A DNA stretch of 64,000 bases from contig NC_091671.1 in the NCBI RefSeq assembly GCF_042453785.1, positions 8,936,001 to 9,000,000 on the forward strand, in the 5' to 3' direction. Under the pieces are notes generated by a model. That model was not told where the DNA came from. It worked only from the letters and a program-made list of their open reading frames with translations, and ran no database searches. The DNA is from Malus domestica (taxonomy: Eukaryota > Streptophyta > Magnoliopsida > Rosales > Rosaceae). Positions 12,296 through 22,962 of the stretch are shown one piece after another. Position 1 is the first letter of the stretch; each line of letters opens with the position of its first letter. The position numbers and the translations under genes are program-made.

Positions 12296-13117
12296 AGTTC
12301 GAAATAAAGACACTATGCAACGATTGTCGAGCCTTGAGCTTGTTGGCAATTGGTGGCGTTGGGCCTGACTTCAAGTAATAGAAGACTGGGCCCACCACGT
12401 GCATCGAAGTGAGCCAAACAGCTCTAATTTGGGCACGCCATAGCCGTTGGATTTCCAACGGTTTGTTGATCCGGATCGTTAGATTTCTAACGGTAAAAGA
12501 TAATTGAAAAAAAGATGCTGATGTGCCACGTAGCGCTTTGTGGCGCATCTGATTTCAAAAAATTGAAAATTTCAGTGGCCATAATTAATTTAGTGGTAAA
12601 AAAATTTAAAAACCTTATAAAGTTCACACTAGAACAAAATTGGAGCGAATATTACTAACAAATAATGGCATGTGGTGCGATAAAATTGGCTGAAAATCTC
12701 ATTAAAAATTTAAGCCAATAATGACATGTGGAACATAAAATCAAGAAAATATTGAAAAAATAAAAATATATGAAGAGTAATTGCACTTAGCCTTGCCAAT
12801 TTTTTTCAAACGGATAAACTTGAACAAGGGCAATTACTGTCTTACCATTGCATCCATCTCTTTCCTTTTTCACACTTCTATATATCATGTTGATTTCTGA
12901 AAAAGCAGCCCTGCTTCACTGGCAGCCTTGTCTACCTCCTCTCCCTCTAGTCAAACTGCCTTACAGTTCCATGTTCCTCAGTCCCCGTCCACTTATTCCA
13001 AAGTGCAAGACTTTGTTCCAGAAAAAAAAATCAGTCAATTATTCTAGTAAGCTTTTGCAACTCCACTGTTGTTTTTTCTGGAAAAGATATCATCTCGGGA
13101 TCCCTTTCTTCTAATTC
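12296..13117. other. intergenic, no gene seen
   Basis: There is a modestly GC-richer stretch to 12560, then AT-rich DNA. The open frame 12848-13114 has no recognisable domain and ends in low-complexity residues. Nothing else is supported. Confidence 0.5.
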
Positions 13118-13250
13118 ATTAAGTTCGGAAATTCAGACCACATTGAAATTTGATCTAACGACTAAAGTTATTATAACTTTTAAAGTGGACCCTATTTGTA
13201 ACTATTGAATCAAATTTCAATGGTCCAAATCTCTGAACTTAATGGATTAA
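13118..13250. mobile_element. palindromic MITE
   Basis: Left arm taattcattaagttcgga..ttgaaatttgat pairs with right arm atcaaatttcaatggtcc..gaacttaatggatta, an inverted repeat of about 45 bp around a short AT-rich loop. Entirely non-coding. Confidence 0.65.
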
Positions 13251-15396
13251 GAGGAATAAATCCGAACATGATCTCTTTTCTTTTTTCTGCTTCACCGTGA
13301 ACCCTCGTGTCAGAACACAAGCAAATTAACCCTACTCCACATATATATCCAAATAATAATAATAATAATAAAAATATCGGAAGGAAATTTGATTATTTAC
13401 AATAGAAATGATTATATATACATGACCCATATTTTCTTCATTTATTTTTTAGGTCACATTCACGGGCCACAAAAGCTTCAAAATTCGACAAACAAGATGA
13501 TGTATGAAGGCTTTATTTTAGATTTAAGATCACATAGAAGAAGATCGCAGATAAGGATAGGAGATGTATATGCGTGCAAAACTATATATTTTGTGGGGGC
13601 ATATTTTACTTGTTCCCTTCGCCAAGTTTCTTCTCTGATCTGCTTGTCCTCCTACCCACATGAATATATGAGTATATATGTTTATCTTTCTTGTTATCGT
13701 CTCCACATGGAGTGCTACGTACTCTGTATTCATATGGCACGTTACATATGCGGTCACATGATATGCGGTCACGTGACGTCTCATGTTAAGAAAATAAGGA
13801 CATATAGACATAAATTTACACGTCTTTATTGCATTAGCACGGGACGCAATCGTAGCAATGTATCAAAGGCTTCAAAATTAAAGATTAAAAAAATATGTAC
13901 CAATGAATTAGATATGTAATACGTGCAAACGGATTGGAATATTGAGTTGCAACAAGGAGGACATGATAGAATAGAATACTATCTTTCTTTGGCCAAATTA
14001 TATTTGTACCCTTGTGGAAGCTTTTAATTAAGGACAATCCATTATACCATGAAACAAGATTTCATGTTCTGATCACAAGATAAAATAACATATGGAATGG
14101 CAAATTGACCATTAATTAATTTGGAGCGTGGTAATTAGTACAAAAATACTACTTTGGAAGGGCATAACAGACTATTCCTTGTTGAAATCGTAAACTTACT
14201 ATAAGTCTACAAGGCCTCAAGTGGCAAAGTAAAAACTACAAGTCCTTAAGTTAAAGAAATGTGAAACTAGAAGGATTACAATTTAATTTGGCCCTTTTCT
14301 TTTCTCATTTTTGAATTTAAAGGTTACTATTATTATTTTTTTTTTTATCAAAGGTTACTATTTTTATGGGGTGACAATAAAATATATATTTCGTTTTATA
14401 AAAAAAGATGACGGAATTTTTTTCCATAAGTGAAACTTTAAAAATAATTTAGAAATGATTTCATAACAATTTAATGTTTTGTTTCGAAAAATAGTACACG
14501 TGTTTAATATTTTAAGGTTCGTTTTGAAAGTACTTTTAAAATAACTAAAAGCTTTTGGTGAAAATGATTTTGAAACCAATTCTTAGTAAAAATACAAAGA
14601 TATCTTATAAAAGTACTTGAAGTGCTTTTAGAACCCAAAAAAAATTTCTCCTAAAACGTTTTTAGTCATTTTAAAAACTCTTCCAAACTGGCTCTTAGCT
14701 TCGTTATCTAACAATATTATACATACTAACTGAACTACCTAACAAGAGAACTTTTGAGATTTTTTTTTAACAAACCATTTTATTTATGATTTGTAGGACC
14801 CAAATTCAAAATATAAACGATGGCAATTGAAGCAAGCAAGTGAATGAATTAATCAAGTATGACAGCCTCAGGTAAAGAACAAAAGGAACTGCTCGGTTGA
14901 TATGCTTGGTCTATTATAAGCCAAATCGAAACGTTCCACCAGTATAGGTCAAACTCCTTTAATTTGTTTACTTTTTAGAATTTGGCTGCAATACTTATAT
15001 ATATTCGATATAATTATCATTTTGGCAATTAGATGCGTTGACATTTATTGAGCGACACTTTACATTCTCACAAACTCTCTCAAATATGGAAACACTAATT
15101 GAGTAATGTGAAACATGTGTGACTGTTGAGTCATCATGTTTCTTTAAAATATTATTTACGATATTAGGAATAAGTATATGGTTTCAGAGATACGCACATT
15201 TATACGTATAGATTAATAATCGTACGGTAGTCCAAACATTTAGTTTTGTGTTGAATATCCATAAAGAAAAAACTATTTCAAACTAATTTATGCTTCCCAA
15301 AGATACTAAAATCATCTTTTTAATTTTCTTCCCACCAAAAAAACAAGTTACACAAGATGAGAAGAGATTAATTAACTAGAAATCCAAATTTCTAAA
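13251..15396. other. intergenic with one diverged foldback, no gene seen
   Basis: An (ATA)n run lies at 13353-13371. Around 14510-14695 the sequence ggttcgttttgaaagtactt is loosely mirrored by aaaaactcttccaaactggc, suggesting a worn hAT-type MITE. The open frame 13389-13919 shows no domain and reads like random AT-rich translation. Confidence 0.5.
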
Positions 15397-15414
15397 CCCA
15401 CTAAAAACCCTCGA
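15397..15414. repeat. LINE target-site duplication, left copy
   Basis: Identical to 16146-16163 and directly flanking the LINE, as expected for target-primed reverse transcription. Confidence 0.85.
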
Positions 15415-16145
15415 GGCAAACAACAACAAACTTTCTTTCACTAAATGGGGTCGATTGTATAAATCTTAGAATGCCACTGCGCATTGGTTTTGTGCAAAAT
15501 CTTTCCTTAACTCCAAGTACTCTATGTCATTTTTAAAAGTCTATTTCAAAGTCTTCATAGGTCTTTCTCTACCCCATTTTGCCCTGAACATCTGTTTCAT
15601 AATGGTATTTTCTAATCGGAACATCTGTAGCTATAGGTCTTCATTTCACATGTCCAACCACCTTAACCGATTTTCTCTCATCTTATCTTCAATTGCGGCC
15701 ACTCGTACTTTATCTAGAATATCCTCATTCTTAACCTTGTCATTTTTTCATGTGTCCACATATCCAACAAAACATTTTCATCTTTGCTACACTCATTTTA
15801 TTCACGTGTTAATGCTTGACAACTCAACATTCTGTGTTGTAAAACATTGCTGACCTTATTGCAGTCTTACAAAATTTTCCCTTTAGCTTTAATAGCATAC
15901 GAATGTCACACAATACACCCGATGAACTCTTCTACTTCATCCATCCAGCTTGTAAACTATGGTTGAGATCTCCATCTAATTCTATTTTCTTTTGCAAAAT
16001 GGATAAAAAATAACTAAAGCGTTCACTCTTTGATACTTCCTGATCTCCAATCATTATCCTATCTCATTTGAAACCCCATTTTCATAGAATTTGCATTTCG
16101 TATTCTCTGTATTGAACTACTTAAGTAAGTAAAGACCTTTTAATT
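15415..16145 (-). mobile_element. 5'-truncated LINE (RTE-like) with 18-bp target duplication
   Basis: On the minus strand the decayed end of a plant non-LTR reverse transcriptase is readable across frames: AIRSAMLY, NEDILDKVRVAAIEDKMREN and LRWL, then RPMKTLK and EYLELRKDFAQNQ. It has a TTG-rich tail (tttgttgttgtttgcc). The insertion is flanked by cccactaaaaaccctcga at 15397-15414 and again at 16146-16163, a perfect 18-bp target-site duplication. Stops and frameshifts make it inactive. Confidence 0.85.
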
Positions 16146-16163
16146 CCCACTAAAAACCCTCGA
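16146..16163. repeat. LINE target-site duplication, right copy
   Basis: Identical to 15397-15414; it marks the 5'-truncated end of the LINE. Confidence 0.85.
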
Positions 16164-16797
16164 AACAAATGCAAAATTCCAGATTGACGTTCACATGGAC
16201 GGTAGACATGGCTATATTGTTAACTCGGTGAGCTATAAATCAAGCAACAATGATGAAGGCTCACATGGTTGCGAGTGCATCGCACGCTCTAATCAGAGAT
16301 CATCATGAATCCAATGTCATCCTGCACACATCAAATCTCTGACCCTCACCACCAACGTGGGAAAGAGTTATTGGTCCACGTGTAAGGTCTTGTGACTCTT
16401 GTCAAAAAATAGAATCAAGAGTGAAGTGGGAAGCACATGGGGCGCTAAATTCGTGGACGTGACCCATGACCTGGCGATTCAAGCAACTTTTTTATATTCC
16501 TCTACATTATTTTACAAAAATTGAATTTTAAGTCAAACGTCCTAATGATCACAAAATGCAAATTCAATTAAAAAGGTAAAATCTCCACAATTTTCGTAGT
16601 AGACAAGTGAGAATGTATCAATTAAAAAGGTAAAATCTCGATCACAAAATTCACAAGAAAAGATTTGGCTTTTGCTAGAAATTAAGCAACATGTTATTTC
16701 TAATTTGTTTCATTAAGACTATTATTTTATATGCTTCATAGCTAAGTTTTAAATGATAATTTGGTATCAAGTAGTTGTTCTATAATGGTTTATGAGA

Positions 16798-17090
16798 TTG
16801 ATATAACTCTTCATTTTGGTTTGTGAGATTTGAAATCGATAGAAGTGGTTCTGAGTTTATCAATTATCAATTATTTTGACCATTCTGTAAAAAAAATATT
16901 TGTTAAATAAAAACAAAAATGATAAAAATATTTTCAATTTAATAAATAATGGGCTAGAATGATTTGACAAACTTGAGGGTATTTTTTTCATTTTATCCTT
17001 ATTTAAGGAGGTTTTCACAGAATAACCAAAATTATTGATGATGGACAAACTCAAAATTCAGTCTCAGAACTAGGTGAAGAGTTATATCAA
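16798..17090. mobile_element. 293-bp inverted-repeat element
   Basis: It starts with ttgatataactcttca and ends with its exact complement, tgaagagttatatcaa. Weaker pairing continues inward (ggttctgagttt against the complement of caaactcaaaattcagtctcag). The interior is AT-rich and non-coding. No clear target duplication was seen. Confidence 0.6.
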
Positions 17091-17390
17091 TTTCAAAAAT
17101 TATTTTGATTAAAAAAACCTTTAATTAGTTAAGAATATTTACTGTAAACTTCAAATCTTATGTTCACTTTCATTTTGTAAAGAATTGAATCTGTGTAGCA
17201 TTTATACATTGAGAATTTTTTTTTTTTTGGTAAACATTTATAGTCTTAAACGATAATAAATAGTGCAGACTCAACACTACCATAACAAATCACATCTAAT
17301 TATAACAACTACAACTACTCTAAAACCTGTTCCGGTGTGATTGATGTCCAAGAGCAATCAATAAAGCAATCAATAAGCATGCATTACACC

Positions 17391-18210
17391 TAGGGGTGGG
17401 CATGATTTGGTTCGGTGCGGTTTTGAGTTAAACTAAAACTGAAACCGAATTTTTTTGCGGTTCGGTTCGGTGTGGTTTTGAAGCCAAAACCTAAATGAAA
17501 CCAAACCGTTTGGTTCGGTTCAGTGCGGTTTCAAATGGTTTCGGTTTGGTTTTTAAGAAAAAATGTACAATTTGCAATTTAACATATTAATAAGCATTTC
17601 CCAGTAGCAATAGGAAAAAGACATTTGTTATGTAAACAATTAGCATGTTGCATGCAGTTGTGATGTTAAAATATGTTTGTACAACAAAAGGGTGTCCCAT
17701 ACAAGGTATAACATAAAACAAGTTGAATAACTTTGAATTTATTAAACGTGAGCGAAACTTTCATTATGTGATATCATGCTTCAAATGAGTGGACTTCATT
17801 AGATCATTGTTCGACTCTTGATAACAAGATTAGTCCACCCTTATACATATGTGTGTGTGTGTGTGATGGTATAAAATAACAAAGGTCATTCGAGTTAATG
17901 AACAAAAGAAAGTGATGAATGATGATATTCTAGTGTGGTTGAGTCCATACTAAAAGTATGGATTCTAACAAACAACCAATTAAAACATGAAATCTAATAT
18001 GGACATTTAATTAAATGTTTATTAATATTTTCAGTTTGGTTTGCTTTCGATGCGGTTTTCAAAAGCCAAAACTGAAACCAAACCGTTTTCTATGTTGCGG
18101 TTCGGTTTCAAAACCAAAACCGTTTCAAAACCGCAAAACCAAACCGTTCGGTACGGTTTGATTTGGTTCGTGTTTCGGTTTCGGTTTTCGGTTCTAAGTG
18201 CCCACCCCTA
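17391..18210. mobile_element. hAT-superfamily non-autonomous element, 820 bp
   Basis: The terminal inverted repeats are TAGGGGTGGGCA at the left and TGCCCACCCCTA at the right. The element is flanked by a perfect 8-bp duplication, attacacc, at 17383-17390 and 18211-18218. An 8-bp duplication with a TAGGG terminus is the hAT signature. Both subterminal regions hold many copies of ggttcggt/ggtttcggt in both orientations, the kind of array transposase binds. The middle 450 bp is AT-rich without a transposase. Confidence 0.92.
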
Positions 18211-18384
18211 ATTACACCTTTCACCTCTACCTAATATCGCGTCTATAGGAAGAACCATCATTTTTTAACTTTAGCTAATATAAGAGGCAGATTTGTGATA
18301 CTATTTTTTATATTTGACACACGTTTTTTATGTGGTTTAATTTGTAATGTATTTTAATGATCTGATTCGTCTATCTTTTAAAAT

Positions 18385-18545
18385 AGGGAACTTTAACGAA
18401 AAACACCCAGTATTGTTCACTTTAACGAAAAACCACATTTTTACACTAAAAAGTAAATCCTGATACTATTCACTTTACCCTTTATTTTGTCCTTATCATT
18501 AAAACTCAAAGTTTTCAAGTATTTTTCATTAGTTTTCCTTTTAAA
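18385..18545. mobile_element. MITE of the gggaactttaacgaaaa family (copy 1)
   Basis: Starts gggaactttaacgaaaaaca, with internal ttttacactaaaaagt and cattaaaactcaaa. The same order of blocks recurs at 25190-25370, inside the expansin intron, so this is a dispersed family. Non-coding. Confidence 0.6.
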
Positions 18546-19339
18546 ATATCATTCATAGATCATCTTACAAAAAATTAGACAAATTCAAAATTATTAAAAC
18601 ATTCATTTGTAGTGAAGAGAACAGTTCTACAAAGAAACCCTTTATCCAATGGTCATATATACCTTGATTATATTTCATCTCTTCAACAAGTTTAGTAATG
18701 AGCATAACGGCCCTATTGTTCCTATGGAGAGAAGAACATACGATTAGTTTTTCGGAAAATTTCCAAACGAACAATTTCAACGAAATCTTTCAATTTCTTA
18801 TTTTACTATGTTCAACTCTATGTACGGAGTGGGATGTACAAAAATATGTGTAAAAAGTCATGTAAAAAAAGGAGTGCCACCCAGCCTCCCATATATATAT
18901 ATATATGTATATATTTGTACTGTACAAATATTTTACTTTGATAATCAGAGTTATACCAATTTGTGAATTTCTAGGTGAGTTTTCTTTGTACCTTTCACTG
19001 ATGGATTCTCCTTTTTCTTGGATGGCCATGTTAAAAGCTAAAACACACTGCAGCTGCATTGTTGGATCACTGTAAATGTAACGGAGTCCAAATGTAAGCT
19101 TCCCACCAAAATTTGGCCCCACCAGATTCGAATTTTCTTGCAAAGTCCCCCATAAAATCCACCCTTCCTCTTCTTTTGATGTCAATAGTTCGATGTGTTG
19201 ACAAACACAGAAGGTTTCTATTTTTTTCATGATTTATAAAGCAAAGGAGGGGAAATGATAAAGGGTAAGGTTAATCATAATCATTATCAACATTCACCGT
19301 CCTTGTTTCTAATATATATATATAGCATGGGTATCCAAT
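18546..19339. other. intergenic, no gene seen
   Basis: AT-rich DNA with an (AT)n run near 18893-18906. Open frames at 18565-18780 and 18790-19230 on the minus strand show no domain. Confidence 0.45.
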
Positions 19340-20085
19340 GTAGTATTAATTTGCATAGTATGTAGTACTGTGAGAAAAATGACACGTACTACAACAACAA
19401 GAACACAAGAACTACTAAGTTTTATTTCACTAAGTGGGTTGGATGTATAAATTCTAAAATGTCATTAGGCTGGTTTTGTGATAAGTTTTTCGTTAGCCTC
19501 AGGTATGGTCTAAAATATCCATAATATCCCGATATTTCCATCGAAATTTTCGTGTTTTTGGACTACCAATATTTTTTTGGACTACCGATATTTCTGATAT
19601 CATCGATATTTTAGACCTTACTAAGTCACTCATGTATCTTACCATGCAATGTATAAAGTGTAAAATATTGTACTAATTCATTATATATAAATGATTATGG
19701 TGTGTTTAAAATTCTTTCATTAATTACTACATATTTTCTATACTCACAATGTTTGCCAGCTTGCTATATAATCAACTTAAATCAGTTATATCTATCATGC
19801 AATGCATTTCCTTTCAAATTTTTGTGATAAACTAATAGATAATTGACTAAATAAGCATCCTGCAAAGTTTCAATAAAATTTTTCAAGTTTTTCTTACAAT
19901 TTCCGTGGTTTTTATTCAATTTTTATCGATATCAATAATATCCCGATATTTCCATCGAAATTTCCGTGTTTTTGGACTACCGATATTTCCGATATCATCG
20001 ATATTTCAGGTACTTCATATCTTTTCTTACAATTTCTTTTCAAGTGTTCCTACATCTTCCTCTACCCCTTTTGAACCAAGCCCCT
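19340..20085 (-). mobile_element. LINE 3' tail split by a 500-bp insertion
   Basis: 19340-19500 matches the LINE tails at 765 and 15415 (gcatagtatgta, acaacaacaag, gtataaattctaaaat). The tail resumes at about 20008 with tacttcatatcttttctta, the phrase that directly follows in the copy at 930. Between them lies an inserted segment, described separately. Confidence 0.6.
19501..20010. mobile_element. insertion with 85-bp terminal direct repeats inside LINE tail
   Basis: The sequence aatatcccgatatttccatc..gatatcatcgatattt occurs at both ends of the insert (19521-19612 and 19937-20007) in the same orientation, like a very small LTR pair. Tcaggta occurs at both junctions and may be the target duplication. 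The interior of about 320 bp is AT-rich and non-coding. The class is uncertain. Confidence 0.45.
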
Positions 20086-20965
20086 GACTTATAATCACAT
20101 ATTTTAACTAGAACATTTGTAGGTACAATCACCTGCAAAACTATGTAATAAGTTAAACTATTCTCTATTTGTGAGGTTCCAGAACCTAAAGTGTTGATTA
20201 TGGATACATATAATCTCCGACAAACCGTATATATCAAGTAAATTGAGATGCTTGTAAGTATTTTGCGTTTGTGAGATTTCAAACCCTAAATGTTGGATTA
20301 TAGCTACATATAATCACATGTAAACCACATATGTCAAAGTAATTTGAGATGCTCATAAGTATTCAAACATAAAACATCTTAACTTGTCACAAATAATCCC
20401 GCAGTGGGCCGTAAGCGTAGCTAGGTTGCATGCAGCTAAAGAAACTTATAAAGCTAAAGTGGGACAAAAGGTGACAGGGAAAATACATGCATGCATGTAA
20501 TTATGTAAAATAATAGGCTGGCCAAAGTAAAAGTAATGGAGTTTAGTCTACGACATTACAAAAATTGGACCACTGTCTGTTATACAACTGCTTGCTTGCT
20601 GGGGTTGTGGCTCGAGAATGAGAGGCCTAATTATGTTATTTTATAATTTGCCTTGTTGATATGTGTTGCATCATGCCATTGTGTAGTGTTTGTGATTGTG
20701 ATTGTGCTTCTGGCCCCCACTCACAGACTCACAGTGAAAGCCAGCCGGGCTATATGGACCGATGATTACGGGATTAAGTGGGTCCTACAACCCACGCTGG
20801 ATGCCCTCTCAGTCACCATCTCCAATCAAAGTTATTTTCTGTGCATTCCAAATATGAAAAACTTTTACCACTTTTCAATTTGTAATACAATTATATGTAA
20901 TTTTTTTTTTTTTTTTTTTTGCAAATATTGGCGCTAAATATGTTCTATATAAATTGGCTTGGTGC
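20086..20965. other. intergenic, no gene seen
   Basis: Two related stretches of about 120 bp (20140-20245 and 20265-20365), both reading gtgttgattata or gttggattatag followed by acatataatc, are a diverged tandem duplication. A run of 20 T lies at 20901-20920. Confidence 0.45.
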
Positions 20966-20984
20966 TTGGTCTCTAATATAATAT

Positions 20985-21155
20985 AATGGAAAATAATACA
21001 GTCTAGAAGTGAAACATATCAACTTTATTGTTTACTCATATTATAATACGTGAGATTGCTAAGAACATGTGGCATTATCCAATAATACAATCTATAAGTA
21101 AAACATACCAACTCTGTAGTCTATTCATATTATAATAGATGAATTGTTAACAATG
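20985..21155 (+). repeat. diverged tandem duplication, about 88-bp unit
   Basis: Aataatacagtctagaagtg..attataatacgtgag is followed by aataatacaatctataagta..attataatagatgaat. There are two copies, roughly 80% alike, non-coding. Confidence 0.6.
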
Positions 21156-21653
21156 TGACAATCCAAGGTACATGTAAAATTTTTTACTCTCAAACTCTCA
21201 TTAATGTCTACTTTAGTTGGCTTTGCCTCATTTTAGTTAAAGTAATTTTCATTGTAGCACTCTTAAAATTTTCAAATTTCGCACTTTACAACATTTTTTG
21301 TGTCTCACTCTCAGACCTAAAAATTAATTTTTCTTCCATTTTCATACTTATGTTAGTTCTATCAAATATTCCGTTAACTGACGAGAACTTGCAATGGCCT
21401 CTCAAGTTTGCCACCTAGACTGGCAAATTAAATTATTTGAAAATTAGAAAACAAAGTCTCCCTCTCCATTCTCTTTTTCCCTTTCTCTCTTCGAATCCCA
21501 GGATCGACTTGGGCTATCGCCGCCCCACTGCCGTTTAATAATGTTCTTGGTCTTCATCATTTCTCTAAGAATTCTTCTTATCTCTATTTAAAATTAAGAA
21601 ATTTAAGAAAATTCACCAAACAAAATCGCAAATTTTGATTATTATTATTATTA

Positions 21654-21803
21654 TGGGATGTGCTATCCACACACCTCAAATTACTTCTTACACACCTTTT
21701 GTTAATTTCTGACCATTAATCTTCTTCAATTCATCTGATCCGACGGTCGAAAATTAGAAGAGTATGTGAGAAGTACAATGCGTGTGTGGATATCACACCA
21801 CAT
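21654..21803. mobile_element. MULE-type MITE of the gtgtg..atcc family (copy 1)
   Basis: Left end gggatgtgctatccacacacc, right end ggtgtgtggatatcacacca when read inward, with the internal landmark gatccgacggtcgaaaatta. The same structure occurs at 59059-59205 with a clean 9-bp duplication. Here it sits between ATT repeats, which hide any duplication. Confidence 0.65.
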
Positions 21804-22840
21804 TATTATTATTATTTTGTTGAGTTTGTGCTATGTGCAATCGAAAAGAAACAGAAGTGGGAATATAGGATAGTGGTTCGATAACACGATCTGAGAGATA
21901 CATGTTGACATCGATGCGGTATCGATCCGTAGAAGGCGATCCATTCGAGAACGAGATCTGAGATCTCGAATTTCGACTCACAACGAGCTGGTTCTGGACC
22001 CTATAGTGGTTGCACCGTCGCAGCGAAGACCACCCTATAATAGTTCTTAGAGGAGGATGACGATCGCAAACTCTCCGTCAGCAAAGACGACCCGAGTGAC
22101 GAGACCCGATCGCTTATTTGGGTCAGCTTGCTTCTGGCCTTGGCTGGCACTAGAATCTTGAAACAGGCCTTCCAGAATAGGGGTTTCCGGGTCATGTCGT
22201 TTTACAGACTCGGTCTTCTACCCTGGTGGAAGAGCCGTCACGAATTCGGAGAAGGAATCCTCGACGATCTGAATGGGGACAAGGGTTTCGGTGGCACATG
22301 AAGTTGGATAGGGTTGACAATTGAAGGGAGAGTGTTTTTTTCATTAATTTTAGGATAATATTAAGGAAATTAAAATTTTAAATTAAATTTACAAATTAAA
22401 TGACGTATCATTTATAAGAAATAAGTACATTAATTAACGTTTAAGTAATAATCCAATCATCAACAACTACATCATTTGTTTTGAAAATTTTGATTTTTTA
22501 ACATTATTCTTAATTTTAATTGTGTTCAGGACACAACAAAATTCCTTAAACTTAAGTATGAAATTGACAAGAAATGTAGTGAGGTGAAATGGGGATTTTG
22601 AAAAACTTAAGGATTGGGCACACTCATATGCAATGGAATATGTAGCTAGTGGGGCTTGGATTGTATTTACATAATTTTGTATCCCTCTCATGCCCCATGA
22701 AATCTTTTGTTTGGTCCCCTAAAAGAATGTCCTCAAATCACAGCCGCTGATCACGCCTCAACTTCAGAATGACTCAAAGTTGCTCATCCATTGAGTCCAT
22801 GTCTAAAGACCTCTCAAGTCTGAAGCCAACCTCCATAAGT
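21804..22840. other. intergenic, GC-richer patch without recognisable gene
   Basis: 21830-22320 is GC-richer than its surroundings and has short open frames on the minus strand (21793-21981, 22001-22195) but no domain. It could be a worn gene or retroelement fragment. From 22320 the sequence returns to AT-rich. Confidence 0.4.
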
Positions 22841-22962
22841 AGTCCACCACCCCTCCTTTAACTCCTCACCCTATCAGTACCTCACTGACTCACTTTCTCT
22901 CTGTCTGTTTCTCTCTCTCTCTTTTCTGTTTGTTTCTAGGGAAAATTTAGAAGAAAAAGAAA
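22841..22962 (+). promoter_or_regulatory. CT-rich leader/proximal promoter of the expansin gene
   Basis: Pyrimidine-rich sequence (ctctctgtctgtttctctctctctcttttctg, in pieces) runs up to gggaaaatttagaagaaaaagaaa just before the ATG. CT-rich leaders are common in highly expressed plant genes. No clear TATA box was identified. Confidence 0.4.

Noticed and set aside
13389..13919. Longest open frame in the 9-22 kb interval as a possible gene
   Set aside because: No domain, AT-driven composition, no splice or promoter context, and flanked by transposon remnants.
22001..22195. GC-richer patch at 21.8-22.3 kb as a gene exon
   Set aside because: Frames are short, with no splice signals in phase and no family motif; recorded only as unassigned DNA.
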